Numbered from the stretch's first letter, positions 27,976-35,300 are shown. The stretch is 52,323 nt of DNA from Pseudomonas sp. BN417 (GCF_029871205.1 NZ_SSOJ01000018.1:1-52323); one strand, 5' to 3'. Made by a program: numbers and translations. The notes: generated by a model not told the origin, from the sequence alone.

Positions 27976-28221
27976 AGTGGCAAAACCGATTACCTCGCTG
28001 CGCTATTGCATGACTTGGGGCTCACCAACGAGTTCTCCGCCGACCAACGCTTTGAAGTCGATAGCGCTGAGGCGGCCAGCCGATTCCCGCTATCGAACGG
28101 TTACTCGGAATCGAAAGCGGGGCTTGTCTGGGATGCGATCTCTCGTCATTCCAGCGCTGGCATCGCAGACCGCAAGCAACCAGAAATCGACCTGATCGAC
28201 AACGCTCCATTCGATAGCTGA
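27976..28221 (+). pseudogene. Remnant of an HD-domain phosphohydrolase (cyanamide-hydratase-like)
   Basis: About 80 codons with YLAALLHDLGL (the HD pair), then RFEVDSAEAASRF and GLVWDAISRHSSAGIADRK, the pattern of small HD-domain hydrolases annotated as cyanamide-hydratase-like. The reading breaks off after PEIDLIDNAPFDS at a stop, where intact relatives continue for roughly 60-80 residues. The N-terminus is also missing: the frame upstream is R3 repeat sequence. It is a fragment left in the accessory region. Confidence 0.6.
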
Positions 28222-28287
28222 GAGGCAGCGCTGCGTTGTTTTGCAGCTACCAGATTCTTCAACCCGCCGAGCGGTCGTTGGAGTCCG

Positions 28288-28370
28288 TTGACAATGGGAG
28301 CATATGCTCTTACGGTAAATCACATAGGAGTATATGCTCCTATTTTGATTCATATGAGAGCATATGCTCC
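28288..28370 (+). promoter_or_regulatory. Promoter with three 30-bp-phased palindromic operators
   Basis: TTGACA (28288-28293) and TACGGT (28311-28316) are 17 bases apart. Three copies of a palindrome with centre ATATG follow: GGAGCATATGCTCT (28297-28310), AGGAGTATATGCTCCT (28326-28341) and AGAGCATATGCTCC (28357-28370). Their centres are exactly 30 bases apart. The first lies inside the promoter spacer, so binding there should repress. The likely ligand is the MarR protein of the same operon. Confidence 0.8.
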
Positions 28371-28393
28371 AATTAATTGAGAGGAACACGATC

Positions 28394-29275
28394 ATGGGCG
28401 AAGCAGAAATTCTTGTAAGCGGTGCAACCGGGCGTACTGGTGGGGCCGCCATCGATGAGCTGCTCAAGATGGGCAGGCGCGTGCGAGCTTACGTGCGCTC
28501 GGACGACGAGAGGGCTGCGGCTCTGCGCGAGCGTGGGGTTGAAACTGCTATAGGCGACTTCACCGATGTCGATGACATCCGTGCGGCGATGGAAGGAATC
28601 CGCTCGGCCTATTTCCTTTATCCGTTAGCACCGGGAATCATCGACGGTGCGGCCTATTTTTCCCAGGCAGCGAAGGAGGCCGGCGTACAGGCAATCGTGA
28701 ACATGTCGCAGATCTCCGCGCGGCGCGAGTCCAAGAGTCATTTGGCACAGGATCACTGGATCTCCGAGCGCGTTTTCGACTGGTCGGGCGTACCGACAAC
28801 GCATCTCCGCCCTACATTCTTCGCGGACTGGCTCGTATACCCTCACTTCGCGAAGGAGATCTGGGCGAAGAAAAAAATCGAGTTCCCCTTCGAGAATGGT
28901 CGTCACGCGCCAATCGCTACCGACGACCAAGGTCGGGTGATCGCCCACATCCTGGCCAACCCTGCGGGGCACGAGGGCAAGATTTACAGCCTTCATGGCC
29001 CGGTCGAGATGAACCATACCGAGATCGCTGCTGCCATGAGCGAGGTGCTTGGTGTGGAAATCCAGTACGCGCCAACATCGATCGAGGAGTTCAAGCTTAA
29101 GATGGAGCAGCAGTACAAGTTTCCGCCGTCCTTGGTGCAACACCTGGTCGAAGTCGCTCAGAACTACCGAGAGGGAGTCTTCGCGGGTGTGAATGACGTA
29201 GTGGAGAAGGTCACCGGCACGCCCGCGTTGTCCGTGCAGGCATTCATCGAAAAATACCGCGACGTCTATGCGTGA
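28394..29275 (+). CDS. NmrA-like NAD(P)-binding protein (atypical SDR)
   Basis: A 293-residue Rossmann protein. ILVSGATGRTGGAAIDEL is the dinucleotide-binding motif of NmrA/quinone-reductase-like SDRs, then RSDDERAAALRERGVETAIGDF. No YxxxK pair is evident at the classical position, so it may be a redox sensor or a quinone/azo-type reductase. The start at 28394 has AGAGGA upstream; the ATG at 28364 lies within operator 3 and is unlikely. First gene of an NmrA-MarR-GST operon. Confidence 0.85.
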   Translation: MGEAEILVSGATGRTGGAAIDELLKMGRRVRAYVRSDDERAAALRERGVETAIGDFTDVDDIRAAMEGIRSAYFLYPLAPGIIDGAAYFSQAAKEAGVQAIVNMSQISARRESKSHLAQDHWISERVFDWSGVPTTHLRPTFFADWLVYPHFAKEIWAKKKIEFPFENGRHAPIATDDQGRVIAHILANPAGHEGKIYSLHGPVEMNHTEIAAAMSEVLGVEIQYAPTSIEEFKLKMEQQYKFPPSLVQHLVEVAQNYREGVFAGVNDVVEKVTGTPALSVQAFIEKYRDVYA

Positions 29276-29327
29276 CCAGTACGCCCGGGGCTTGAGTAAT
29301 CATCAGTGGTAGAGAGGAAATATAGAG

Positions 29328-29789
29328 ATGCTGCCGGGTAACCAACCGCTAGGGATCGACCAATGCAATTGTTCCGCAATAAGGAAGGCGAGCCGGCAGA
29401 TCTCTCGCTTCTACGATGCGCACCTTGAGCCATCGGGGCTCCGAATAACCCAGTTCCTTACCTTGGCAGCTCTCAACGAATTGGGGAGTGCTGCAATCAA
29501 TACCCTTGCTGAGCGGCTCGATATCGAGCGGACGGCGATGGGAAAAATGGCCGGCTTTTTGGAGCGCGGCGGATTGATCTCGATCAGTCCCTCGCCATCT
29601 GACGGTAGAAGTCGCCTTGTAGCACTAACCGAGGAAGGTCGGAGCTTGTTCAAAAGGGCTGCTCCTCTCTGGGAAGAGGCTCAACGACAGTTTGAGCAAT
29701 TGAACGGCACTGAAAAAGTAACCGCGCTGCGGCGGGACCTGGCTTGTGTGATAGTCGGCGATATAGCGAGCGGTTTATCTGATGACTGA
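29328..29789 (+). CDS. MarR family transcriptional regulator
   Basis: A 153-residue winged-helix regulator. FYDAHLEPSGLRITQFLTLAALNELGSAAINTLAERLDIERTAMGKMAGFLERGGLI forms the helix-turn-helix region, followed by the wing SPSDGRSRLVALTEEGRSLF. Two cysteines lie close together near the N-terminus (Cys13 in QCNCS), which could sense oxidants or electrophiles (inference). GAGGAAA precedes the start. It lies 52 bases behind the NmrA gene, and the operon promoter carries three palindromes that are its probable sites. Confidence 0.88.
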   Translation: MLPGNQPLGIDQCNCSAIRKASRQISRFYDAHLEPSGLRITQFLTLAALNELGSAAINTLAERLDIERTAMGKMAGFLERGGLISISPSPSDGRSRLVALTEEGRSLFKRAAPLWEEAQRQFEQLNGTEKVTALRRDLACVIVGDIASGLSDD

Positions 29790-29860
29790 GCGACTTCGCC
29801 ACTTTCCTCGGCAATCCAACTGCAACCACAGGCTGAGCCAGAAAGGAGCAAAAATACTTC

Positions 29861-30484
29861 ATGAACTCCATCTTGGAATTGCACGGTGCGCCCACGGGCA
29901 ATTGCATCCGGGCAGCAATCGCCCTTGAAGAGGCGGGGCTGGCGTACACCGTCCGACTTGTGGATCTATCAAAAGGCCAGCATCAAGGGGCGGATCATTT
30001 GTCCCTGAATTCGGCTGGAAAGGTCCCGGTATTGGTCGAACGAAAGGGCGATGAGTCTCTCTTTGTGCTCACTCAGTCGAACGCAATCATCTTCTACGCT
30101 GCCGAAAAGGCTCCAGAACGGCTCTTGCCCACTGCCGCTGGCCCCAGAGCTACTGTGTACGAGCGCTTCTTCTTCTTTTTGACTGACGTAATCGCACCTA
30201 GCCAGTCTGCGTTCTTCCTTCGCGGCCAAGGTCTTTCCGATGGCTCCGCGCTTCTGGTCAAGCGCATGCTTTCGACAATTGAGATGGCTGAGCAGTTCGT
30301 CAGTGCTGATGCTTACATGGGAGGGAGCTGTTTCTCGATCGCGGATATCGCGGCTTACAGCATCATGTCGTCAGTGGAGACAGACATCTCGTGGGATCGC
30401 TTGCCCAACCTTCGCCGCTGGTACGAGAGGGTCGCCGTTCGACCAGCCGTGGTCAGAGGATTTCAGGCATTCAGCCTGCGGTGA
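29861..30484 (+). CDS. Glutathione S-transferase family protein
   Basis: A 207-residue cytosolic GST. The thioredoxin-like half reads ILELHGAPTGNCIRAAIALEEAGLAYTVRLVDL, with the cis-proline region GKVPVLVE and the QSNAIIFY motif. The helical half includes CFSIADIAAYSI, the N-capping box. It would conjugate glutathione to electrophiles or reduce disulfides. AGGAG lies 11 bases upstream. Third gene of the NmrA-MarR-GST operon, consistent with an electrophile-detoxification unit. Confidence 0.87.
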   Translation: MNSILELHGAPTGNCIRAAIALEEAGLAYTVRLVDLSKGQHQGADHLSLNSAGKVPVLVERKGDESLFVLTQSNAIIFYAAEKAPERLLPTAAGPRATVYERFFFFLTDVIAPSQSAFFLRGQGLSDGSALLVKRMLSTIEMAEQFVSADAYMGGSCFSIADIAAYSIMSSVETDISWDRLPNLRRWYERVAVRPAVVRGFQAFSLR

Positions 30485-30492
30485 ACTGACCA

Positions 30493-30540
30493 CATTTGCG
30501 TCCAGAAGCGGCCGTTCAGGCCTCTGGCCGATGCTCGATT
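30493..30540. repeat. R3 repeat fragment
   Basis: CCAGAAGCGGCCGTTCAGGCCTCTGGCCGA: a shortened member of the family directly behind the GST gene. Confidence 0.5.
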
Positions 30541-30564
30541 GCGGATCAATGACGTCGGCCAGCC

Positions 30565-31134
30565 TCAACAGTCGGTCACGACTTCACTTCGGTACTCACT
30601 GAATCTCGCAGCCTTTTGCTCAAGGGGCAGATCGAGGCCATTGGCGACGTACGCTAGCGTACGGTAGAACCCAGCGAGCATGAGCACCTCCAGAATCTGA
30701 TTGTCATCGAAGTGCTTCTTGATGCTCGAGAACTCCTCGTCACTTAGCGTCGCTCGATCATGAAGCGCATCGACAGTAGCAAGGAGAGCGGCCTCTTCCT
30801 CCGTCCACTGATCTGGACGAAGGGGAACATCCAAAGTGGCCGCGACGTCTTCTCTGGTCAGCCCGGCGGCCTGAGCGAAGGCCATTACGTGGACACCCCA
30901 CTCGTACTCGCATCCAGTGCGGGCACAAGCTCTGTCGATGACGAGCTCCCTTTGACGTAGCGTCAGCAAATTTCCATCCAACAGCGACCCACCTCTGAAC
31001 TTGCGCCACGCACGATCGCTACTTGCCATCGTCGTGAATAGCACGAGAGGCGGAACACCCGCCCCCATGATCTTATCGAAAGCCGCCTGGATTTCTTCGG
31101 GGTAGGGTTTGCTGAGTGCCTGGATTCGGGCCAT
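30565..31134 (-). CDS. Carboxymuconolactone decarboxylase family protein (AhpD-like fold)
   Basis: A 189-residue protein of the CMD/AhpD-like fold. LTLRQRELVIDRACARTGCEYEWGVHVMAFAQAAGL is the family core; EYEWGVH has the conserved histidine, while the peroxidase CxxC pair of AhpD is absent (cysteines are four residues apart in CARTGC). Function is likely an oxidoreductase or decarboxylase-like enzyme; the substrate is unknown. The start at 31134 fits the family; the frame extends further upstream without homology. It is divergent from an HxlR regulator, across a perfect palindrome. Confidence 0.85.
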   Translation of the reverse strand: MARIQALSKPYPEEIQAAFDKIMGAGVPPLVLFTTMASSDRAWRKFRGGSLLDGNLLTLRQRELVIDRACARTGCEYEWGVHVMAFAQAAGLTREDVAATLDVPLRPDQWTEEEAALLATVDALHDRATLSDEEFSSIKKHFDDNQILEVLMLAGFYRTLAYVANGLDLPLEQKAARFSEYRSEVVTDC

Positions 31135-31156
31135 GGTGTACTCTCCGCTATTGAAT

Positions 31157-31190
31157 GTGTAGCACCCATAATCGCTACACAATATGTAGC
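31157..31190. promoter_or_regulatory. HxlR-type operator between the CMD and HxlR genes
   Basis: GTGTAGC (31157-31163) and GCTACAC (31174-31180) form a perfect inverted repeat around 10 bases. A third half-site, TGTAGC, follows at 31185-31190. It lies in the 73-base gap between the divergent genes. Confidence 0.72.
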
Positions 31191-31207
31191 AGACAAGGCT
31201 GATAAAC

Positions 31208-31543
31208 ATGCGTGATAGCCAGGGTGTGGATTCGTCGATGCTCAAGGGGCGGCGCCCGATCATGGCGCTTCTCGATCTACTCGGCCAAAAATGGGCGTTG
31301 AGAATCCTTTGGGAGCTGCGGGATGGAGCCCTGAGTTCCAGGGCTCTGAGAAGTGCATCGGGAGATATCTCCCCGACGGTATTGCAAAGCAGAATCAATG
31401 AACTGCGCGAGGCGGGCATCCTGGAGTCAGGTGACAGCGGTTACTCACTCACGCCACTGGGTATCGAGCTATCGGAATCGTTCGCACCGCTCTATCGCTT
31501 TGCGGGCAAATGGGCAGACCATCTGGAACGGAAGTCTCGATAA
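31208..31543 (+). CDS. HxlR family transcriptional regulator
   Basis: A 111-residue winged-helix protein: LLDLLGQKWALRILWELRDGALSSRALRSASGDISPTVLQSRINELREAGIL, then YSLTPLGIEL. This is the HxlR pattern. The N-terminal cysteine used for redox or aldehyde sensing in some relatives (HypR, YodB) is absent; the protein has no cysteine at all. The ribosome site is weak (AAGG). It is divergent from the carboxymuconolactone-decarboxylase gene, its likely target. Confidence 0.85.
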   Translation: MRDSQGVDSSMLKGRRPIMALLDLLGQKWALRILWELRDGALSSRALRSASGDISPTVLQSRINELREAGILESGDSGYSLTPLGIELSESFAPLYRFAGKWADHLERKSR

Positions 31544-31666
31544 CCGCCCAGCAGACACGACGCTGCGAAGACGGCCGACAGTCATTGTCAGCAGAACGCG
31601 TCGATCCGATTACCAGCACGTCCCGTCAAGATACGTCCGTTTTGAAAGCAGACGCCCCCCATCCCC

Positions 31667-31691
31667 GGGGCTGACTCCAAGAGCCAGCCCC
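31667..31691. terminator. Hairpin between the HxlR gene and the His-rich protein gene
   Basis: GGGGCTGACTC (31667-31677) pairs with GAGCCAGCCCC (31681-31691) with one mismatch over a CAA loop. It separates two convergent genes and may terminate either one. No T-tract longer than two bases follows. Confidence 0.55.
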
Positions 31692-31705
31692 TTCCACCCT
31701 TCCCC

Positions 31706-32074
31706 TCAATAATCCCTAATCTCCGACCCCACAAATATCCCAAGCCTCGGATCGTAGAACTGAATCACGACGCGCGGGCTGCGGTAGTAGTGGCGGTAGT
31801 AGTACGGCTGCGGGCCGACGATGATGCCGCCGTAGTACCTGGGGGTGACGATGAAGTGCGGGCGGTGGCCGTAGAAGTGGTCGTGGCGGCGGAAGTGTCT
31901 GTGCTTGAAGCCGTGGTGGTGGTGTCTGTGGAAATGGCGGCCGCCGTGGTTGCCATTGTTCCAGGCGAGCAGGAGCGGGTCGCTGCTGCCGGTGGTGGGC
32001 ATGGGTTGGCCGGCGAGGGCCTGGCCGCCTGCGGCGCAGGCGAGGAGGAGAATGAGTAGCTTGAGGATGCGCAT
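31706..32074 (-). CDS. Secreted histidine-rich protein
   Basis: A 122-residue protein. Residues 1-21 form a signal peptide (ending GQALA). Residues 43-75 are extremely His/Arg-rich (HGGRHFHRHHHHGFKHRHF), followed by a Tyr-rich part (YYGGIIVGPQPYYYRHYYR) and VVIQFYDPRLGIFVG. Such His-rich exported proteins may bind metals, but nothing here proves it. The reverse strand and other frames over the His tract also stay open because of codon bias; the signal peptide and conserved ending make this frame the credible one. Confidence 0.75.
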   Translation of the reverse strand: MRILKLLILLLACAAGGQALAGQPMPTTGSSDPLLLAWNNGNHGGRHFHRHHHHGFKHRHFRRHDHFYGHRPHFIVTPRYYGGIIVGPQPYYYRHYYRSPRVVIQFYDPRLGIFVGSEIRDY

Positions 32075-32307
32075 GGCGAGCCCTCCTGCATGGTCCCCCC
32101 AGCTTTACCCCCGCATTTTCAGTATAGTTTTTGAGCAGTTTCAGCTGGGTTCCGAGGCTACCTTGCGTCGGCTGGCTGAGGTCGCGTCGACGCACGGTGA
32201 AGGCCTTTTCCTACGGCGTTTTCTGTACTCCTTTCAAACAGTCCTACAGAGAGATTTCCCACACCTCTTTAGCCTTGAGGGCCTACAAGCGCCCTCGATA
32301 GAGTCCG

Positions 32308-32337
32308 GCCCGGTCACGGTCAATTCCGTGACCCGGG
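32308..32337 (+). ncRNA. Hairpin at the start of a structured leader
   Basis: GGTCACGG (32312-32319) pairs with CCGTGACC (32326-32333) with flanking C/G runs extending the stem. It is the first element of the leader described at 32339-32561. Confidence 0.6.
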
Positions 32338-32338
32338 C

Positions 32339-32561
32339 GTAGCAACCCGGACTCACACGAGCGCGGTAGCGCCACTGCCTTGAGCACCTGCGTTTTTCTG
32401 CTTGCTGCTTTCGAGCATCTATGGCGGACCGTGCGGGGAAGGCCTCGTGCCTTGCCGGATGGGGTTTCCCTCGTGTGACCGGTTTGCTACCCCCGCATGG
32501 CTCCGCCACCCATTTCGTGTAGCAACGAGCGGGTTGGCGGCATCCCCCAAGCACACGAGGG
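32339..32561 (+). promoter_or_regulatory. Leader with three mutually pairing segments (candidate RNA switch)
   Basis: Segment S1 (32339-32361, GTAGCAA...CACACGAG), S2 (32468-32490, CCCTCGTGTG...TTGCTAC) and S3 (32519-32561, GTAGCAA...CACACGAGGG). S2 is the inverse complement of S1 with one mismatch and a short bulge, and its ends are also perfectly complementary to both ends of S3. S2 can thus pair with S1 or S3 but not both. S2-S3 pairing would cover CACACGAGGG (32552-32561), which overlaps the ribosome site of the small frame at 32572. Confidence 0.6.
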
Positions 32562-32571
32562 AGCAACGGAC

Positions 32572-32658
32572 ATGCGTTTCCCGCCTTTTACCCACGCGCG
32601 CCTCCGCGCCAGCTTCGGCCTCGCCGTCACCTCCGCCCCGGAGGTGCCCCATGCGTGA
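32572..32658 (+). CDS. Candidate leader peptide
   Basis: A 28-codon frame (starts MRFPPFTHARLRA, ends EVPHA) with GAGGGAG eight bases before the ATG. Its TGA at 32656 lies just inside the next gene, whose ATG at 32651 overlaps its last codons in another frame. The following gene has no good ribosome site of its own beyond GAGGTG at 32641, so translation of this frame could couple to it. The peptide has no recognised homology; it may be only the readout of the leader. Confidence 0.5.
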   Translation: MRFPPFTHARLRASFGLAVTSAPEVPHA

Positions 32659-32938
32659 CTTCAAAGCCTTCCCCTCCCCCGCCCAGCCCTACCACGATGT
32701 GATGTTCTTCAATGCGCGGGCCTGCCCCAGTCACCTGTTCGAAACCGCCCAGCAGCGCATGCATGCGGTACTGGACCTGTTGCAGATGATCGAGCAGAGC
32801 GAGAACGCGGACTTCGCGCAGCGGGAGGCCGCGTGCCTGTCCTTCGTGGTCCGCCTGTTGCTGGCCGATGCCCGCACGCTCTACGAGGCGGCCCACGACC
32901 GGGCGATGGAATCGCAAGGTCCGGGAGGCCTGGCATGA
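32651..32938 (+). CDS. Small conserved hypothetical protein (first of a coupled pair)
   Basis: A 95-residue protein: HDVMFFNARACPSHLFETAQQRMHAVLDLLQMIEQ, then an Ala/Leu-rich helical part. It resembles the small helical proteins common in Pseudomonas that carry DUF6124- or DUF3077-like labels, but I cannot assign a family with confidence. No signal or membrane segment is visible. GAGGTG lies five bases upstream. It overlaps both the preceding leader frame and the next gene (ATGA, 32935-32938), so all three are translationally linked. Confidence 0.7.
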   Translation: MRDFKAFPSPAQPYHDVMFFNARACPSHLFETAQQRMHAVLDLLQMIEQSENADFAQREAACLSFVVRLLLADARTLYEAAHDRAMESQGPGGLA

Positions 32939-33483
32939 GGCGTACAGCGCGTTTTCCCAGGCTGTCGGACTTCCCCGAGCAGGTGCAGGAGGTGAATGCC
33001 AGTTCGCCGCCTGCGGCCTTTCGTGACCTGGGCAGATTTCGGCTGGTGCAGACCGTGGAGGTGATCAGCAACTTGAGCGCGGCGCTGACCCCCGAGAGCC
33101 GGGAAGATGCGAACGACTGGCTGGTGCAGGTGGAGCATCTGCTGGTGGATGCGTACCTGATGTTCGAGTTGGCGGCGCAGGCCGCGCAGGACGATGAGGA
33201 GCTGCTGAAAGCACTGCAGCGACCCGTCGGGAACTGCGTGCCGGCTACGGAGCATTGCCGCGCCCTGCCCTTGTACGGCTGGCGTTTGCAGCATCTGGAG
33301 GATGTGGCGGCGGGGATGGAAGCCGCGGAGTTGAGCCTGGCCAATGGGGCGGCGGCGTCGCCCTGGGCGGCCTTTGTCGAGGGGCGTAGCCGGTTGCGTG
33401 GCGAGCGGTCGCGGGACGCCTTCGAGATGGGGTTTCTGATACGGATGTATCAGCGGGTGGTAGAGGCTGGCGATCGTGGTTGA
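32935..33483 (+). CDS. Conserved hypothetical helical protein (second of a coupled pair)
   Basis: A 182-residue, probably all-helical cytosolic protein (LVQTVEVISNLSAALTPESREDANDWLVQVEHLLVDAYLMFELAAQA). It has no recognised domain, signal or membrane segment. Its start overlaps the previous stop in ATGA, so the two proteins are made together and may interact. The frame is open further upstream, but that part overlaps the first gene out of frame. Confidence 0.7.
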   Translation: MRRTARFPRLSDFPEQVQEVNASSPPAAFRDLGRFRLVQTVEVISNLSAALTPESREDANDWLVQVEHLLVDAYLMFELAAQAAQDDEELLKALQRPVGNCVPATEHCRALPLYGWRLQHLEDVAAGMEAAELSLANGAAASPWAAFVEGRSRLRGERSRDAFEMGFLIRMYQRVVEAGDRG

Positions 33484-33517
33484 GTTCGTTCCCGTAGGGA
33501 GTTAGCGAGCTGGCGGG

Positions 33518-33563
33518 TGCCCCTGTGGGGCACTTGGCGAACGGATTCGCCCCTACAGGGGTG
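33518..33563. repeat. REP-like palindrome, family R1 (variant)
   Basis: TGCCCCTGTGGGGCA then GGCGAACGGATTCGCCCCTACAG. It lies behind the coupled hypothetical pair. Confidence 0.55.
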
Positions 33564-33608
33564 AGCCGCGGCGCGGGGAAGCGCGATCCCCGGCAAGGCA
33601 TGAGCATG

Positions 33609-33694
33609 GTGGTTGGGTTTGTTGGGCTTCGCAGGCTCAGCCCAACCTACGGGGCTGCTTTACAGCCCTTCGCGAATGAATTCGCTTGTACAGG
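33609..33694. repeat. Compound REP-like element (R2 variant plus R1)
   Basis: TTGGGCTTCGCAGGCTCAGCCCAACCTACGG is the R2 variant also seen near 45.8 kb. GGGCTGCTTTACAGCCC and GCGAATGAATTCGC then follow. The element sits between convergent genes. Confidence 0.6.
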
Positions 33695-33738
33695 AAGTGG
33701 GTTGGCCGGTGGCAGATCGAAAGCAAGGGCTTCACGGA

Positions 33739-34872
33739 TTATCGAGAAGCTCGTTGCCCTTTGTCCGTCTCCGAAAACTCGAGCCAACTCAGGATTCCTT
33801 TCCGGTAGCCCGTCGAATCCAGCATTTCCCCAGCGGCCACCCAGCCGTCATCGTGTTCCCGCTGCCACTGCTCACCCCAACTGTTCTTTATCCGCAGGGC
33901 GTCGTAACACTCGATTTCATCATCGGCACACATGCGTCGATAGCCGTAGATGACCACGGAGTGGCCATTCTCATCCCCCTTGAAGCAACTCTCGCCCTCT
34001 TCCTTGACGCAGACATTCTGAAGCAGCACAGGGTTGTTCGCCCTGATGGACTTCTTTATGGCCGCCATTACCGACGCATAGTTTCGCTGCTTCTCGGCCC
34101 TCGGGTAGAACTTGAAAACCATGGAGTCCTTGAACTCGAAATGGGCTCTGCCTTCGGTTTCACTGCAGGGCTCGGGGAAGATGGCTCGCTCCAGGAAGGC
34201 TCCGAACGAAGCCTCGCCAAGTGCCCGATACAGTTGCTCCGCGGTGGGCTGCGCGTTGCTCAGCTGGCTGAATTCCAGAATCGGATCGGCGTCGTCCAGA
34301 GGACAATCGGCACAAGGCGGAACGATACCCCGGTAGACCTCATAGAACTCTTTCAGGCGTTCGAGATTGTTCCGCTGCATGAGCAGTTGTTTCTGGGTAA
34401 GCGTCTGGTCGGTAGCGACCATGTCTTTGTACAGGGTCTCCGAGGGGAAGCAGGCTTCGCTGGCAACCGTGCCGATGAGGACAGTCGAAATATGCAAGGC
34501 CAACGCTCCTGAGCCGCCCTCATCGATTCTGCTGTAGGAAGACGGATAGTCCGGCTCGCCATCGGGCATGGAACCGAAACGGGTCATATCGAGGGTCGAT
34601 GCCAGCTGGTCCGTTGGCGCGCTTGGGCAATCGATCCCCTGGGACCTGCATGCGTAAAAGTTGAAGATCATGGCCGCAGAATGCGCGAAGCAATTGCCGA
34701 AGCCTTGCTGGTTGGTGGTCCTGGGCATGTTTTCAATCTGTAGCTCACTGCCCTCAAGGACGTGGAAATGGTCCTCGAATACCAGGAACGGCCAAGGCGT
34801 AGCTTGTGCGAAGCCCGGCAGCAATATGCCGACAGCGCAAGCACAGAACGCATAGAGGAGCGCCTTCATCAT
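33739..34872 (-). CDS. Secreted papain-like cysteine protease (C1-type fold)
   Basis: A 377-residue protein. Residues 1-24 form a signal peptide (ending FAQA). The papain set is present: Gln56 and Cys61 in QQGFGNCFAHSA, His304 in GHSVVIYGYR and Asn330 in IKNSWGEQW. The insert of about 240 residues between Cys and His is longer than usual and contains six or more extra cysteines (CPSAP, CADCP, PCSETE, VCVKEEGESC), suggesting disulfides in the periplasm or outside. No propeptide-like region is obvious, since Cys61 lies only about 37 residues after the signal. GGAAGGGA precedes the start. It stands alone; substrate and partner are unknown. Confidence 0.82.
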   Translation of the reverse strand: MMKALLYAFCACAVGILLPGFAQATPWPFLVFEDHFHVLEGSELQIENMPRTTNQQGFGNCFAHSAAMIFNFYACRSQGIDCPSAPTDQLASTLDMTRFGSMPDGEPDYPSSYSRIDEGGSGALALHISTVLIGTVASEACFPSETLYKDMVATDQTLTQKQLLMQRNNLERLKEFYEVYRGIVPPCADCPLDDADPILEFSQLSNAQPTAEQLYRALGEASFGAFLERAIFPEPCSETEGRAHFEFKDSMVFKFYPRAEKQRNYASVMAAIKKSIRANNPVLLQNVCVKEEGESCFKGDENGHSVVIYGYRRMCADDEIECYDALRIKNSWGEQWQREHDDGWVAAGEMLDSTGYRKGILSWLEFSETDKGQRASR

Positions 34873-35096
34873 CGCTGCTTCCCTTCCTCGGCTGACTGCC
34901 CGCTCAGGTGCATGCGCTGCCACAGCACTAATGGCACAACGCGACTACCCAACACTTTAGATGCCCCTGAACCGGTTCCCCAGGCGGGGATCTCCCTCTC
35001 GTCGGGCAGCGGTTACCAATCGGCAGCCAAGGGGGTTGGCTGACCAAGCGGAATCATTGGAAGGCTATCTGCACGGGCGCTGGGGATTTATGTGAG

Positions 35097-35142
35097 GGTG
35101 CCCCTGCGGGGCACTTCGCGAATGAATTCGCCCCCACAGGGG
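35097..35142. repeat. REP-like palindrome, family R1
   Basis: GTGCCCCTGCGGGGCAC followed by GCGAATGAATTCGCCCCCACAG. Confidence 0.65.
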
Positions 35143-35249
35143 GAGTGTGCAGCCTGGGGACAGTGATGCCGGGGTCGGAGGCTGCCCCGGGCTACGGTTG
35201 TTGGCGTGTTGGGGTTTGTAGAGTCGGACCTGCGTGGCTCGCACCAGCC

Positions 35250-35300
35250 TACGGGGCTGCTTTGCAGCCCTTCGCGAATGAATTCGCTCCTGCAGGGGGG
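35250..35300. repeat. REP-like palindrome, family R1
   Basis: GGGCTGCTTTGCAGCCC followed by GCGAATGAATTCGCTCCTGC; nearly the same arrangement as at 33.65 kb. Confidence 0.65.
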
